Assembly: GCA_965153455.1 (NCBI GenBank)
Contig: OZ234502.1
Span: 15,903,495-15,967,494 of the forward strand
From: Sphagnum compactum
Lineage: Eukaryota > Bryophyta > Sphagnopsida > Sphagnales
Direction: 5' to 3'
Length of the DNA: 64,000 nucleotides
The stretch's first letter is position 1. Each line of letters starts with the position of its first letter. Made by a program: the position numbers and the translations under genes. Under the pieces are notes generated by a model, which searched no databases, had not been told where the DNA came from, and worked only from the letters and a program-made list of their open reading frames with translations. This document shows, one piece after another, positions 25,151 through 36,569 of the stretch.

Positions 25151-26480
25151 TTCTTTTGAATATTTAAAATAATTTGGTAAAAAAAAATTCTGTTGATTTT
25201 TATGAAGTAGCAGGTACCCAAAAAAAGTACTGGGATTTATTAAAATGTCAACGAAAACATTTTAATTCCCCAAATTCAGGATTTTTTTTCAGGACTTATG
25301 AAACCAGTCAACTCCTCCTCCTCCTCCTCCTGACATGTTCCTTGGAACCAGCAACCCTAAACACAGTCACAGTCAACCGGTTTCAGAACAGTTGAACGGG
25401 TTTCTTTATTGAAAGTGTTTAGACGGTTTAGTTTGGAACGGATTGTTTTGGTGTTCACAGTGTGGACATAGTACTGCTGCCATGGGGTTCTTTTTTTTCT
25501 TCCCCTTAGTCTGCCCTTTGCCCCCCCCACTATTTTTTTCACATTGGCATTTCAAGACATGTTTTTGAGTCCATGTTTTTACACGTTTTGGGCATGCTAG
25601 TCTAGTGAGGATTTTAACATGTTATGTACTCCCTTCCTATACTCCTAACATGGGTGATATAGTGGGTGGGGAAAATATTATTACAAGGTGGAAAAAAAAA
25701 TGGGGCATAGGGTGGACTTGGGGAAAAGTTTAGTAAAGGCCTACTTATATGGAGTTTTTACCTATGGGAGGAACCTTTTATAGAACATGCAATACTAGTT
25801 ATGCAAAGTGTTTTGGAGACATTTCTAGTGTGATTTGGAGGCCACCTTATTATGTCCATCAATATCCTACTCCTTTAGTGCGTACGGGGTAAAGCTTGAG
25901 AGAGTGGAGGGCATTATTAAAATTAGGGTGCACCAAGTGAGAGTTGAGCATGACTTGATTTCGGCTCGTAATTTGAAAAAGCAAATTTTGTCACAAATTG
26001 TTTTGCGAAAACAAGTTATTATCTTTTCTTATAGATTGATGCGAGAATGCTCCTGAATAGTTAACAATGTTTTTAACGCCCTTTGGGTTTTATTTTGCCA
26101 ACAAAATTCAATGCAACCTTCAAAGCATGGAACTTTTTGTCTTTTGTAAAGCATGTCATTAAAAATTAGAATGTCAGCTCAGGCTCACTCATCATGGGGC
26201 AGTTGAATAAATGGGCACTATAATATGCCCTTTAGTTACACCAAAACAAATTTAAGAACTCTTTAGAAGTGGGAGGGAACCTACATCTATAAATATGCAT
26301 AGGATCCCACCTACTTTTAAGCCAAATAGGTGTAGGAACCCTCACCTTCTTATGCTTTGTGATTTAAATATGTTTAGGCTCATGATAACATGTGCCCTCA
26401 TACTTTCTTACGTGTGAAACCTAATATTAGACATGGTCACATGATGAATGGAGTTCATTCACATGGATTTTCATCCACGA
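25150..26480. other. Intergenic DNA, no gene seen
   Basis: A short CTC/CCT microsatellite lies at about 25312-25330. The other frames are short and unrecognised. Confidence 0.4.
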
Positions 26481-26710
26481 TTTCATAGTCTATTCACAAT
26501 CCACTTATAGTTAATTCATAATTCATTTCTATATAACTTGTGGTTAACTTTTAGTTCATTTTTAGATAATTTGTAGTGAACTCCCAGTTCACTCCCAATT
26601 CGTTACTAATTCACCATTAGTCGGTTCATAATTCATTCATAGTTCACTCATAGTTCACTTTTGGTTCATTTTTAGTTAATTCATAGTTCATTTACATATA
26701 GGAAGGTTTG
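26480..26710. repeat. Minisatellite of ~10-12-bp units (TTCATAGTTCA type)
   Basis: Degenerate units such as TTCATAGTTCA, TTCACTCATAG, TTAGTTCATTT and CAGTTCACTCC repeat for about 230 bp. Stops are frequent and no protein reading is evident. Confidence 0.7.
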
Positions 26711-28015
26711 CAAGAAGGTTCCTTTGTTGGTAGGCATATGGAAACTATCCCAAAAGCTTATAAATAAAAGTAGAAACCCCATTACATTCATTTTGTTCAA
26801 CATTGCTTTGAACTGTGACCTTGTTCCATAACTTTAATTTGTTCCTTTGGTGTTTATGTTTTCATATTTTATCACAATAAACATTTGTTTACATTGTAGT
26901 TTGCACTTTCATGTTCTTGTCTTTAACCTCATATGGTTTAGTCTTGGTTGTTATATTTTGTGTTAAGCTTGGTTTTTTAGGGTTCTTTTTCATAGTTTTC
27001 ATGCTCATGACAAAGGCAATGAACCCTCAAACAAAATTCCATTTAATGACCAATGCAAACATCTTAGTGTAATCCACACCTTCTTTATGCTTGTAACCTT
27101 TAACCATGAGCTTTAACATTTGGTTCAAAGCAAAAAAGGTTGGGGTCCTTCCCAAAATGTGAGGATGGACTTGGCTACCACCTCATCTTAGGCCCTTATT
27201 TTGCAAAGGCTTTCACCTTAGGGCTTACGCAAGACTTAACATCAGATGTAAAGTATTGGTAGAATATTTTTGGAACATGCAAAAGGTGCTACTCTAACTA
27301 TTCCCCCTATAAATCTTTAAGAAGATTTGTAGATGACTAAATAACTTTACATTATGAACCCAAAGAGATTAATTTGAGCATTGCACAATTTATATTCAAT
27401 CTTGGGTGTGGTAAATGTTCATCAAACATAAAGCATATACAACAACAGGTGGTTTAGTGGCCTCAACCATTTGAATTCAACAACTTTTAGGGCTTCAGCA
27501 AAAACCTAAGATCAATGAGATGTATTTGATTCAAAGTTTTTAAGGAGCAAAAGCCTTTAAAACCAAAAGGCGTTGTGGATTGGAGTGAAGAAAAAAGTTG
27601 CAAAAAATGTTTATTGATGCAATTTAACATATGCAAATTACATATCAGTCTAACAATATTGGCATCCAACAAATTCTCAAGTTGAGTATTGATTGAGTAT
27701 GATTGCCTCAAAATAGTTCATCACAAGTCAAAAAATCAAAATTTTCATTTTTTGTACTAATATTAATTAATGATCCCAAAGTTAAATTAGTAAAAGAAAT
27801 TTTGCAAGATATTGTTCAACAAGTTCTTGATACCAAATATACAATTAACTTGGGTTAATTACTTAAAATTACACTTGACATCTTTGACCCAAAAAATCAA
27901 ACTGAATAAACCTTCATAAATAAATGGTTGTTTGAATTAGTTGTAGCTTTTGTACTTATAGATCATCAAATGACAATCATTGACATTCAAATATTTAAAA
28001 ATATAATAAAGATGT
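26710..28015. other. AT-rich flank of the gypsy relic, no gene seen
   Basis: It lies just upstream of the protease relic and may hold the worn gag part of the same element, but I see no gag or zinc-knuckle motif. Confidence 0.35.
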
Positions 28016-28019
28016 TTTA

Positions 28020-28225
28020 CTAAATAGAGGTTATGGAGTGAATATTATTATAGAAAAGTTGCGGGCATATTTAAGATTACTTAAACCTCAACTTGCACCC
28101 TACAATCTATGGATGATTGATCAAATGTTCACTAAGCTTTTATAGTTGATTCGAGATCTACAAATACTTGTTCATGGTATTGCATACAATGTCAACTACA
28201 TTGTTATGCATAATAATGTATTAAA
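28020..28225 (+). mobile_element. Decayed Ty3/gypsy protease region (plus strand)
   Basis: Translation gives RGYGVNIIIEKLRAYLRLLK, then PYNLWMIDQ, LIRDLQILVHGIAYNVNY and NNVLN, matching the plant Ty3/gypsy protease block around GVNI, PYNLRMADQ, LIRDLKIFVHGI and SNVLD. One in-frame stop interrupts it. The same block is present, more decayed, at 1600-1800. Confidence 0.8.
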
Positions 28226-28900
28226 TTTAGGTTGTTTAATAATAATGTATCATTTAACTTTCGAAAATCAACATAGATTTGTGACTTGCCATTTTTCTTG
28301 GGAACTACTACAATGGGTGACAACCACTTAACTTCTTCCACATGATCAATAGATCATGCAACTAAATTTGTCAATTTATCATGTTTGACAATAATAACAT
28401 TGTTTGGATTCAACATGTATTTAACCTAATGGGCCAATGGAACAAATTTATCAAATTATATGTGGTGTTAAACAATCTATGGTGGAATATTCTTCACATC
28501 TTTATATATAGGTCCATGTACATATATCCTTAAATTCCTGCAATAATGTTGTAAGCACCTAAGATTGTTCAAGTTCCAATGTTGAGTTGATTTTCACATA
28601 TTATGGGTTTTCCAAAGTTCCCAAATTGACTTTGATCAACTATTTTTCTTGAGTGATTATCAAACTAGCAATTTGTAATTGTTATATTTGCATTTGGCTC
28701 ATGTTTCATCAATTGGCATTTCACCAATTGCAGGATTGTAAAATGTTTTAAAATAAATTGTTCTATTAATTTTAGAAAATCATCATATTGGGATGTTGAA
28801 CTACTATCAATATCAATAGGCTTTGCTCTTGCACTACTTATAATTTCATGACTACTTTCTGATAAAGGAATGGTGGGTAAGACTATGGTATCGATCAATA
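28190..28900 (-). mobile_element. Decayed Ty3/gypsy RT start in opposite orientation
   Basis: On the minus strand, about 28430 down to 28210 reads YMLNPNNVIIVKHDKL, then HVEEVKWLSPIVVVPKKNGK and IYVDFRKLN, the entry of gypsy reverse transcriptase (family pattern YRMNPNY..VKEEI.KLL, WLSPIVVVPKKNGK, VDYRKLN). The open stretch at 28904-28665 (minus) lies where the protease-RT spacer of that strand would be. This piece is inverted relative to the protease (28020-28225) and the RT core (29150-29400). Confidence 0.75.
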
Positions 28901-29139
28901 ACAACTCTAGCTTTGTAGGAAAAACAATATCCTTTTCTACATTGGTAATTCTATTTTGGAAATCCTAACACAAAGAAACCTTTGGTCTTTTGGTTTGATT
29001 ATTAAGACGTTTAGTAACAACTATTGTTTTCAAAGTGCCATTCCCTTGGATAGTTACAATATTACTACCCCAATCATGTGAGACTTCTACATCTCTTAGC
29101 CATGGTTTACTAAGTAACATAAAATGGTACAATACTACT

Positions 29140-30425
29140 TTTGTTATTGTCTAGGTTGTTATGCCTTTTGGAGTTAACAAGGGACCACCAACTTATCAAC
29201 AAGTAATCAATAAGGCATTTCGAAATTATATTGATTTATTTACGAAGATTTTTCTTGATGTTTTTTGTATGTTGCAATATGAATATTCATATGGAAAAAT
29301 TATGATTGTTTTTTTTGAAATGTTGAGAGTTTGGCATTAACTTGAATCTAGATAAATGTGTTTTTGTGGTGTTTTTAGGAGTAATTTTGGGATTTATTGT
29401 ATCACAAGACCTTGACTCAAAGAAAATATAAGTTATCATCAATATGCCAATACTTACTACGTACTCTAGCACAAATACATGTTTTCAATGGTATGGCACA
29501 ATTCATTAGTCTTCTTTAATAACCATCCATGAAATGAGACCTTGACTTTAAGAGATTGATCAAACCTATGGGTCAATTCATAGGTAATTGGTAAATTATT
29601 TTCAATACAAACTATGCCACAAAATGGGTGGAAATGAAAGTTATGAACAAACACCATTGCAGTTAAAACAAACTTTTTGTATGATTTCATTCTTGTTTGA
29701 TTTAGATGTCCAATGATAATCATTACCATTTAAGGTACACGTTTCATCAATTATGTTATTTGGTATTCAATCAATTATTTCCTAATGCATCACTTGAGTT
29801 ATACTATATATTGCCTTTAGGGTAATGGTAAGGTATAATCTACCAATAAAATGATTTGTACATTATTAACCAAATTGGTTAATGAAAAATGATTTGATTG
29901 GGTTGAACATCTATCAATTGTTCTATTTTCTTATTGTATTGCAATTTACAGTTGCTACATGGCAAATGCCTTTTCAATTGGTTTATGGATTATATCTATT
30001 ATTGTTTAAATCAAATATATTTTATCGAAAAAAATCCAAAAAAATACAAATTCAAACACTATTAAAGTATTTACTAATATAATTAGTGAGTTGGAAAGAC
30101 TTCAAAAGAATTGATTAAAAGTACATGAGACTCAAGTTGCAAATAAGTGGAATCAATTTTTGTGACTTCAACAACATCATTGTGAAAAATAGTTCAAATT
30201 TGAAGATATGTGTTATGGTTTCCAAAAATGGTCAATGCACATATTAGGAAGTTTAAAGTGGCAATGGGTTTGTCTTTACCAAATTCAATATTGTTTATTG
30301 AACGACATTGTTTTATTGATCACATTAGATAAATTTGACCCGAACTTGATCTTGGTCAATGTCAACAAATTAAAGCCATATTAATATGTAAAACAACATA
30401 TTGAACTAGTTGAAGTACCAAAGCT
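29140..30425 (+). mobile_element. Decayed Ty3/gypsy RT core and integrase end (plus strand)
   Basis: About 29160-29280 reads MPFGVNKGPPTYQQVINKAF and IFLD, the RT block that normally reads MPFG..NAPATFQ and YLDD. The catalytic DD pair is damaged. The integrase C-terminal part is at about 29930-29990 (ATWQMPFQLVYGL) and the element tail at about 30330-30370 (DPNLILVNVNKLKPY). Stops and frameshifts are frequent and RNase H is not recognisable between them. With the inverted RT start at 28190-28900 this is a rearranged or nested relic. Confidence 0.75.
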
Positions 30426-30429
30426 TACA

Positions 30430-31213
30430 ATTTTTGTGAATTTCATTCAACTTGTAAATCCACAAATTTTTCCTATGACTAATTATATTTATACTTTATT
30501 ATTAGAATGAAAAATCTATATGAATTTCATTCAACCTAAAAGATTCAAAAAAAATTCCTATGTTAACATTATTTATATTACATTATCAATAAATCAACCA
30601 ATATTTTGATCCATTATTAATGGAATTGTTTTCTTTGTTACTTTTTTGCAATGATATAAAAATGGTTACATATTTTCATTATGACACCTTGACCTTAATT
30701 TGGTTAGTATTGTTGTCTTTGTTACTCTCAAAAAAATAATTGTAATTTTTTCATATGCCAAATCAAATGGCGTCAAAATGAAACAATCAATTAATGGTGT
30801 CCTACAACTTACCACATCATAAGAAGACCAATCCCATGGATGTGAAGGAAATCTAAAAAATCCTGTAATGGATTATTATTGGACTTGTGGAATTTCAATG
30901 GGCCAAGATTGTTGGTTGTGAAGGATTATTCCAAGTTCGATGGACTAATTTGAGAATTCCACTCCTTGAAAAATTTCTTTGAACATGGACTCAACACCAA
31001 GATGAATGTATCCAATTGTATGTTGAAGATAAAACATTTTCATTAAGCAACGACTTTTCCATGAGATGTTTCAAGTGTCAAATTGGGGAGAAGTTGATCC
31101 ACCAACAACAAGTAAAGTAATTGTTTTGAGTTTCTAGATGTGTATGTTGACATCGAACAATGGGTTGTCATAAAGATGCAAGAATTTTATCACTCAAAGT
31201 TTTATACACTTTG
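30430..31213. other. AT-rich intergenic DNA, no gene seen
   Basis: An imperfect duplication of about 90 bp is visible at 30430-30600 (GAATTTCATTCAAC occurs twice, each followed by an ATTCCTATG-like and ATTATATTTA-like block). Otherwise featureless. Confidence 0.4.
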
Positions 31214-31218
31214 CAAGT

Positions 31219-32138
31219 TGACGCACCCCCAAGCTCCCTGATAGATTCAATTATGAATCCAAATGTGAAAACAATGGAAGGATAAAGAGTTGGGGTACGC
31301 TCTCTGGCTCGCAGCATTTTGGGGGTAGAAGGGCATGTTGGAGCTCTGGGATGGGAACTAGGAAGAGTGACAAGCAAGTCAATTATTCACATGAACCTAC
31401 ATAAACCAAACAACATGTTGGTTAGTGCATAGTTGGAGCACTTTTGGTGCATTGACGAGCCACAAGTAAACACGGATTCACAAGACTTACCACGGCCTGG
31501 ACATGGGATAAGCCAACACCCTTCCCCCTTATAGTATTATCTATGCCTGAGCATGAGGCCTGCACCCAAATGTCATTTTGTCCCGGGACTCCCAAGTTGC
31601 GAGTCTCGAAATTCCCGAAATTGGGACTTCCGCGACTTTGAAAGCTCATAACTTCTTGTGTAAACCTTTGATTGAAGCAAGGTCTGAAGAAAAGTTGTAA
31701 TCCTTAATGACAGCTTTCCAACAATATGTGGCAAGCCACCTTTATGTAAGTAAATTAGGAAGATTCCTGACTTTTAGTGGTCGGGAGTCAAATTGACAAT
31801 TTGACTCCCAGCCCTTCTTTTGGCCATAACTTATGTTTTAAGCACCCAAATGGGTCATGCGAGTGCATTTTAGACATTTAAGTTTCAAGAGCTTTCCAAT
31901 GATACAAGGAACTTTTCAATTCAATGAGTTTTGACCCCTGCAATCGCCCTCTGAAAATTTGAAAGCCCATCGGGACTCCAATTCCCAACGTGGGAGTTCA
32001 CTTGGGAATGTGGGGGTTCATTCCCTCACACTCTTCTACACTCCCAAGAGCATGACATGTGACTCCCGAGCTTCAATTTTGGCCCATTCCTTTGCAAGCC
32101 TTTGCTTTGGTCGCGAGCCCAAAGTTAGGGTTGCAACA
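31219..32138 (-). mobile_element. Solo LTR with 5-bp target-site duplication
   Basis: Read on the minus strand the element begins TGTTGCAACCCTAAC and ends GGGGGTGCGTCA, so it has TG...CA ends as LTRs do. It is flanked by CAAGT at 31214-31218 and CAAGT at 32139-32143, a perfect 5-bp target-site duplication as expected from retroviral-type integrases. It is 920 bp long, non-coding, and no internal region lies next to it. A second member of the family lies at 44999-45856 in the opposite orientation. Solo LTRs arise by recombination between the two LTRs of a full element. Confidence 0.9.
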
Positions 32139-32143
32139 CAAGT

Positions 32144-32830
32144 GATGTATTAACAAGACAAGAATACTTACTTCAACAATAAAATTGTTGTAACTTTCAC
32201 AAACGCATATTATGATATTTTGGTAAATTAGTGTTTTATTATGTTTAGCTAATTCAATGTAAAGTTGGAATGCGCATGATACATTAAACAAACATCAAAA
32301 GAAGCTCAATTAATGTGCATGACACAAAGAAAATCAACATGTTTTATGTAGGACTAATCGTCAATATTTTGTTTCAAAAAGGTTTTTATTGGACATCGAA
32401 ATCATTAAACATATTGATAAAGGTGTTGAACAATTACAACTTGATGGATTCAAGTATGGAGTTTGTACATAAGGAAAGTTCTGAAACCCATTATGATTTG
32501 CAAGATGACATGGAGGAGGATGTGCAGGAAGTCACAATGAATCATATCATTAAAAAACAATGCCTCTAATTGTTAAAGCATAGATGTCACCATTGGTTAA
32601 GCAAGTATTGATGAGTGCATTTCAAGCGTGCTGTCAAAACAATTTTACCAAAAGTTCCACCTTAAATACCTATTTGTAAGTGTGTGTGTATTCAAATTGT
32701 GTCAAATATAGTCCATATGTTCCAAAATGGCATTGTTTTACAAATCACGATAATTCCATAACGGGTATCCAAGAATATAAAAATTGAGCCTTGTAAATTT
32801 TTAGAGGTCTATGGTTTTATTGCCAAATTT
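32144..32830. other. Intergenic DNA, no gene seen
   Basis: The longest open frame (32315-32569, plus) has no recognisable domain and no codon-level support. Confidence 0.4.
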
Positions 32831-32832
32831 GG

Positions 32833-33260
32833 TTACTTACTTATTTTACCTACCTACCTACGTATGCATACAAACGTATGTAATCTAAGCCACCCACTTA
32901 CCTAGTCACCTAACCTAGGTTCCTTACTTACCTATCTAGCCTAGCCTACTTATTTGTTTACTTACTTAACGTACCTACCTATCTACCTACCTGTGTTTAT
33001 TTATCCATCTAACCTATTTATGGACTTATGTATATATTTAGTTTTATTACCTACTTAACTAGATAGCTAAATAAGTAATAGATAGGTAGGTAAGGTAGTG
33101 TACTTAAATTATAGTAGGGTAGGGTAATTAGGCCACATACATGTTTATATTTATTTACATATACATTATTTTATTTAGGCTTAGATTTATGTTAATCTAG
33201 GTAGGTAGACGAGTTAAGTAATGGGTAGTAGGTAGTAAGAAGATAGGCAAAGTAGTCCCG
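32833..33260. repeat. Degenerate TACC/GGTA tetranucleotide array with strand switch
   Basis: From about 32833 to 33060 the plus strand carries ACCTACCTACC- and TTACTTAC-type units. From about 33060 to 33260 it switches to TAGGTAGGTA- and GTAGGTAG-type units. The two halves are therefore roughly inverted and could pair over ~200 bp. A further short ACCTACCTACC run lies at about 33505. Confidence 0.7.
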
Positions 33261-33264
33261 GTGA

Positions 33265-35007
33265 ATAGGTAAGTTACCTTTGTACAAGACAAAACATGTG
33301 AAATAATATTGAAGTGTCTCCCTTTTGTTAAATTCATCCCATATCCCTTATCAACAAGTTCAACTTTGTAAACCATACAACTTGATGAAAGAAAAGACTA
33401 CACTTAGTCCATGCATTAGAAATATTCAAATTGCAAGTACCAGTTGAGATAAACCAATCAAAACTGAGTGTGACCAACAAATTAAATAAGATCCTACCTA
33501 TACTTACCTACCTACCTAGGCTTTTAGCTTAAGCTTATAGACTACGTAGGCCTATGCCATCCACAATTGGATACTTGATATTTTCGGTTTCAATGGGTAA
33601 AATTACATGATCTAATGGTTTTGGGATCATCCACGGGGCTCCATTGCAGATATCCATGTCTCTACCTAATAAGTTGTCAACATAGTTCATCCACTTTGTC
33701 ATCTTCTTACACACCCAATACATCAAACTGAGACTAAGTGGTCTGGTGGCATATAACAACTTTTCAACAACAAAAAAGCTCACAATTCTGACAAATTGGA
33801 CAAATTGTTATATATCTGATGATCACAGAAATGAAAATCATTTCATAGTTTGAGTGGCTACCAATAACATGAAATATGGGCAACAAGGTGCGAAGAGACC
33901 AAGGCACACAGATGCAGATGCTCCCACACGTTCCTTCATTCTAAGACTCATCACAGCAGCACACTGTTTAACACAAACAGTTCTTATAAAATATCCACAA
34001 TAGAGACCTGTTGTTGGTGCTAGCTTGAAACAGTTCCAGAATCCAGCAGTAATCAAATAGAGTACCACTTCTTCTTGCACTCTCAACTAGCGATTGTGTA
34101 GAGAAAGTTGTACAAAGTGGGTAATTGGTAGTGTCATCTGTGAGACAAAGTCAAGAAAACCTTCGACAATATCATGACTGAAAATCAAACACACCACATC
34201 TGGCATCATGTGGAAGCTCAAGCAGTATCATTCACCCTGTTTTCATCTCGTATAACCTTTTGGTTCAGATCCTGAAATACAAGCTCAAGATAATTAGAAA
34301 CACACTACAGAAATTTCATTAGATTTACTGACTAAAATGAACAATGAATCCCTCATTCCAAACACCATCTGGTATGATTAGGATGACAGAAAGAAAGGAA
34401 AATCCTAACCTCACCAGAGAGAATCAATGAAACACATAGGCATTATTACAGACTCTGATCCCCCCTCACATCAGATGAACAAACAGGACCACAGCAGACC
34501 CATCAACTTGACCAAAGAGGACGAACACTACTCCTGAAGACACCAAGAGGCAAAACAAAACTCCAACACTGGAGACTGCTGTTGTAGCTCCTGGCCATCA
34601 AAGATTTTGACAGAGTTGTGAAGTGACAATGTCAACAGCTACAATGCCCTTAGCTGTGAAATCTACTTCTTGTTTAGTCCTCATCAAGTGTTCTGACACA
34701 AGCACTAGACTCACATACAAAACTTTCACATCATAGTGATAATACTGAGCATCAGATCTGATGATGCATCCTCAGTTTGGGTCCTTGACCCGACTCTTCA
34801 TCTTCCCAGATGGAGTTGATATCCTACTTGTGCTGGATTCCATAGAGCATATAGATCTGTTTAACACACTGGAGAATATGTTTTCCATACCTGGAAGTGC
34901 ATTATTAGCTGCACAACCGAAGTAGAAGTAACCCATTTTCTGAAAGGAGTGCGCTTTTCGTTGTGGGTGTGCGCAAGAATATTTTCAGCTCAGGATGTGA
35001 ACCATCA
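33265..35007. other. Flank and probable 3' UTR of the maturase gene
   Basis: No independent gene is recognised. The part near 34.1-35.0 kb is less AT-rich and lies downstream of the maturase stop on the minus strand, so part of it is likely transcribed as 3' UTR. Confidence 0.4.
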
Positions 35008-36270
35008 TCAACTCTTTAAGGGTGCAAGAATGTTGGGTTGAATGTCAAGGAGAAACTTCTTGCCCATGCGAGCAATGGTTGCAGGGCTTGGAAACTCTGC
35101 AATCACCTTGCCTTGACTGTTCAAGGCTCGAGGCCAACTGCTGTTGGAATGCCGAGTTGCAATGATCTTCCTTGCACTGCATCCATGCTTGCATCCAAGA
35201 GTAAACAATGCTGACCATCTCACTTGAAAATCCACCAGCCTACGTACCTTCACAAAATTGTCACAGCAGCGATAGTAACTGAGGAGTCCATGAGCTAGGG
35301 CTGAGAAATACACAACAATCACCTCGTCCGAGGATTTGAGCATGGAAGTTAGCACAATAGGTAGAGCTTTCTTCGGCTGCAGAATCCCTTTCTTGCTCAG
35401 CTGTTCTCTGATGAGCTCTATGGGAGCCAGAAACTGCAATGGTATGCCTCCGTGGATCCTTGCCCTCTCTGTCGCATGAGGGTTTTGTACAGAACTTTTC
35501 ACTATCATCTCCTTGTTTACTGTTTCATCATCCTTCTCCTTGAGAAAGTTGTTGAGAAGCAGAGCAAGATGCTTGTGAGCTCGGAGGATCTCACCTGGAA
35601 TGTCAATTGCAGGATGGTAAAGAAAGATCTCTTCCTCTTTGGCTAGCAATCTCTGCAGGGATTCCTTTGTTTTGAGTTTGTCACATTCTTCAAAGACAAA
35701 CGGGCTGGGGCTTTGAGGTTGAGACTGTTGGTACATGGCTTGCTCTGCTGCTTGCCAGGAAGGGTATCTACTCTGTGTCTTCTTCACAGCAAACTCCCAA
35801 GCACGTCTGCTCATGTCCTTCAACTGGTTGTGCCAAGCTTCCGTTCGAATCTCTGCCAGGTTCCGGTTTCGCGCTTTGCTTCGACGCCGTTTCTCCAGCT
35901 CCTGAGAGTAGCGTCTGGAAGACTTCGTCTCCAGATTCCCTGCTACTCTGGTTCCCAGGAAGAGCACCGACCCAGCTTGAATGTGCACATGGGAAGCGGC
36001 AACGATCTCCAGGTGAAGCTCATGCTTCATAAAGTATGCGATTCTGGCTTTCATCTTCTCTACCTCTCTTCTGGATCCTGCCATACCCATCAGAAACTCC
36101 TTCCCATGGCGCACATATTGGAGCCTCCTGGGAGCCGCGACATCCTCATTGTTCTTGTACGTCCCAGTGTAAGAATCATAGGGGATGATGCGAGGCAGCA
36201 ATGGCCAAGCCTCTCCTCCTCCAGCGATACTTGCCTGTGTTCTTCTTGCAATGTATCTGTGCAGCAGCAT
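35008..36270 (-). CDS. Nuclear group II intron maturase (domain X), RT-truncated
   Basis: An intronless frame of 420 residues. Plant nuclear maturases (nMAT family) assist splicing of mitochondrial group II introns. The C-terminal half is a typical maturase domain X, with SALAHGLLSYYRCCDNF (YYRCCDNF from residue 332), VDFQVRWSALFTLGCKHGCS and RKII, which binds intron RNA. Near residue 55 the block YVRHGKEFLMG stands where reverse transcriptases carry YVRYADDF, so the catalytic DD is lost and everything upstream of it (fingers and palm) is absent. No HNH endonuclease follows domain X; only about 49 residues remain after RKIIA. The N-terminus MLLHRYIARRTQAS is basic and Ser/Thr-bearing, like a mitochondrial presequence. 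The start lies 299 bp from the divergent rsmH start. The nMAT subtype was not determined. An unplaced upstream exon with the RT is possible but was not seen. Confidence 0.85.
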   Translation of the reverse strand: MLLHRYIARRTQASIAGGGEAWPLLPRIIPYDSYTGTYKNNEDVAAPRRLQYVRHGKEFLMGMAGSRREVEKMKARIAYFMKHELHLEIVAASHVHIQAGSVLFLGTRVAGNLETKSSRRYSQELEKRRRSKARNRNLAEIRTEAWHNQLKDMSRRAWEFAVKKTQSRYPSWQAAEQAMYQQSQPQSPSPFVFEECDKLKTKESLQRLLAKEEEIFLYHPAIDIPGEILRAHKHLALLLNNFLKEKDDETVNKEMIVKSSVQNPHATERARIHGGIPLQFLAPIELIREQLSKKGILQPKKALPIVLTSMLKSSDEVIVVYFSALAHGLLSYYRCCDNFVKVRRLVDFQVRWSALFTLGCKHGCSARKIIATRHSNSSWPRALNSQGKVIAEFPSPATIARMGKKFLLDIQPNILAPLKS

Positions 36271-36569
36271 CTTTGATGGGTGGCGTGGGATTCTTCTTAG
36301 CTCGCAGCTCGCAGGTCATCGCCACTGCTATGGATCTCCTCCTTTTTCAAGTGGCGCTGCCAATCCTCGCTCCATCTCTCTGCGACTCCACAAAACTCAC
36401 AGCGTTCCGGTGCTCAAGGATTAGGGGTTTGGTTTTCTTCCTCGCAGCCTGGTGCTTTAGGTTTTGCTCTTCTTCTCCTCCTGTTGCGAAGTTTTTCCGC
36501 TACCGTCTCTCCTCTTTCTGAAGCTTCTTCTGCTTCCCTCTCTTTGTCTCTCTCCCTCTCTCTCTCACA
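36271..36569. promoter_or_regulatory. Short shared intergenic region between divergent genes
   Basis: Only 299 bp separate the start codons of the maturase (minus) and rsmH (plus). It holds CT-rich tracts near 36530-36565, typical of plant 5' UTRs and initiators, and no obvious TATA box for either gene. A bidirectional promoter for two organelle-directed proteins is inferred from spacing only. Confidence 0.4.

Noticed and set aside
35713-36276. 187-codon plus-strand open frame opposite the maturase
   Set aside because: Shadow of the maturase frame; Cys/Leu/Ser-rich and without a domain.
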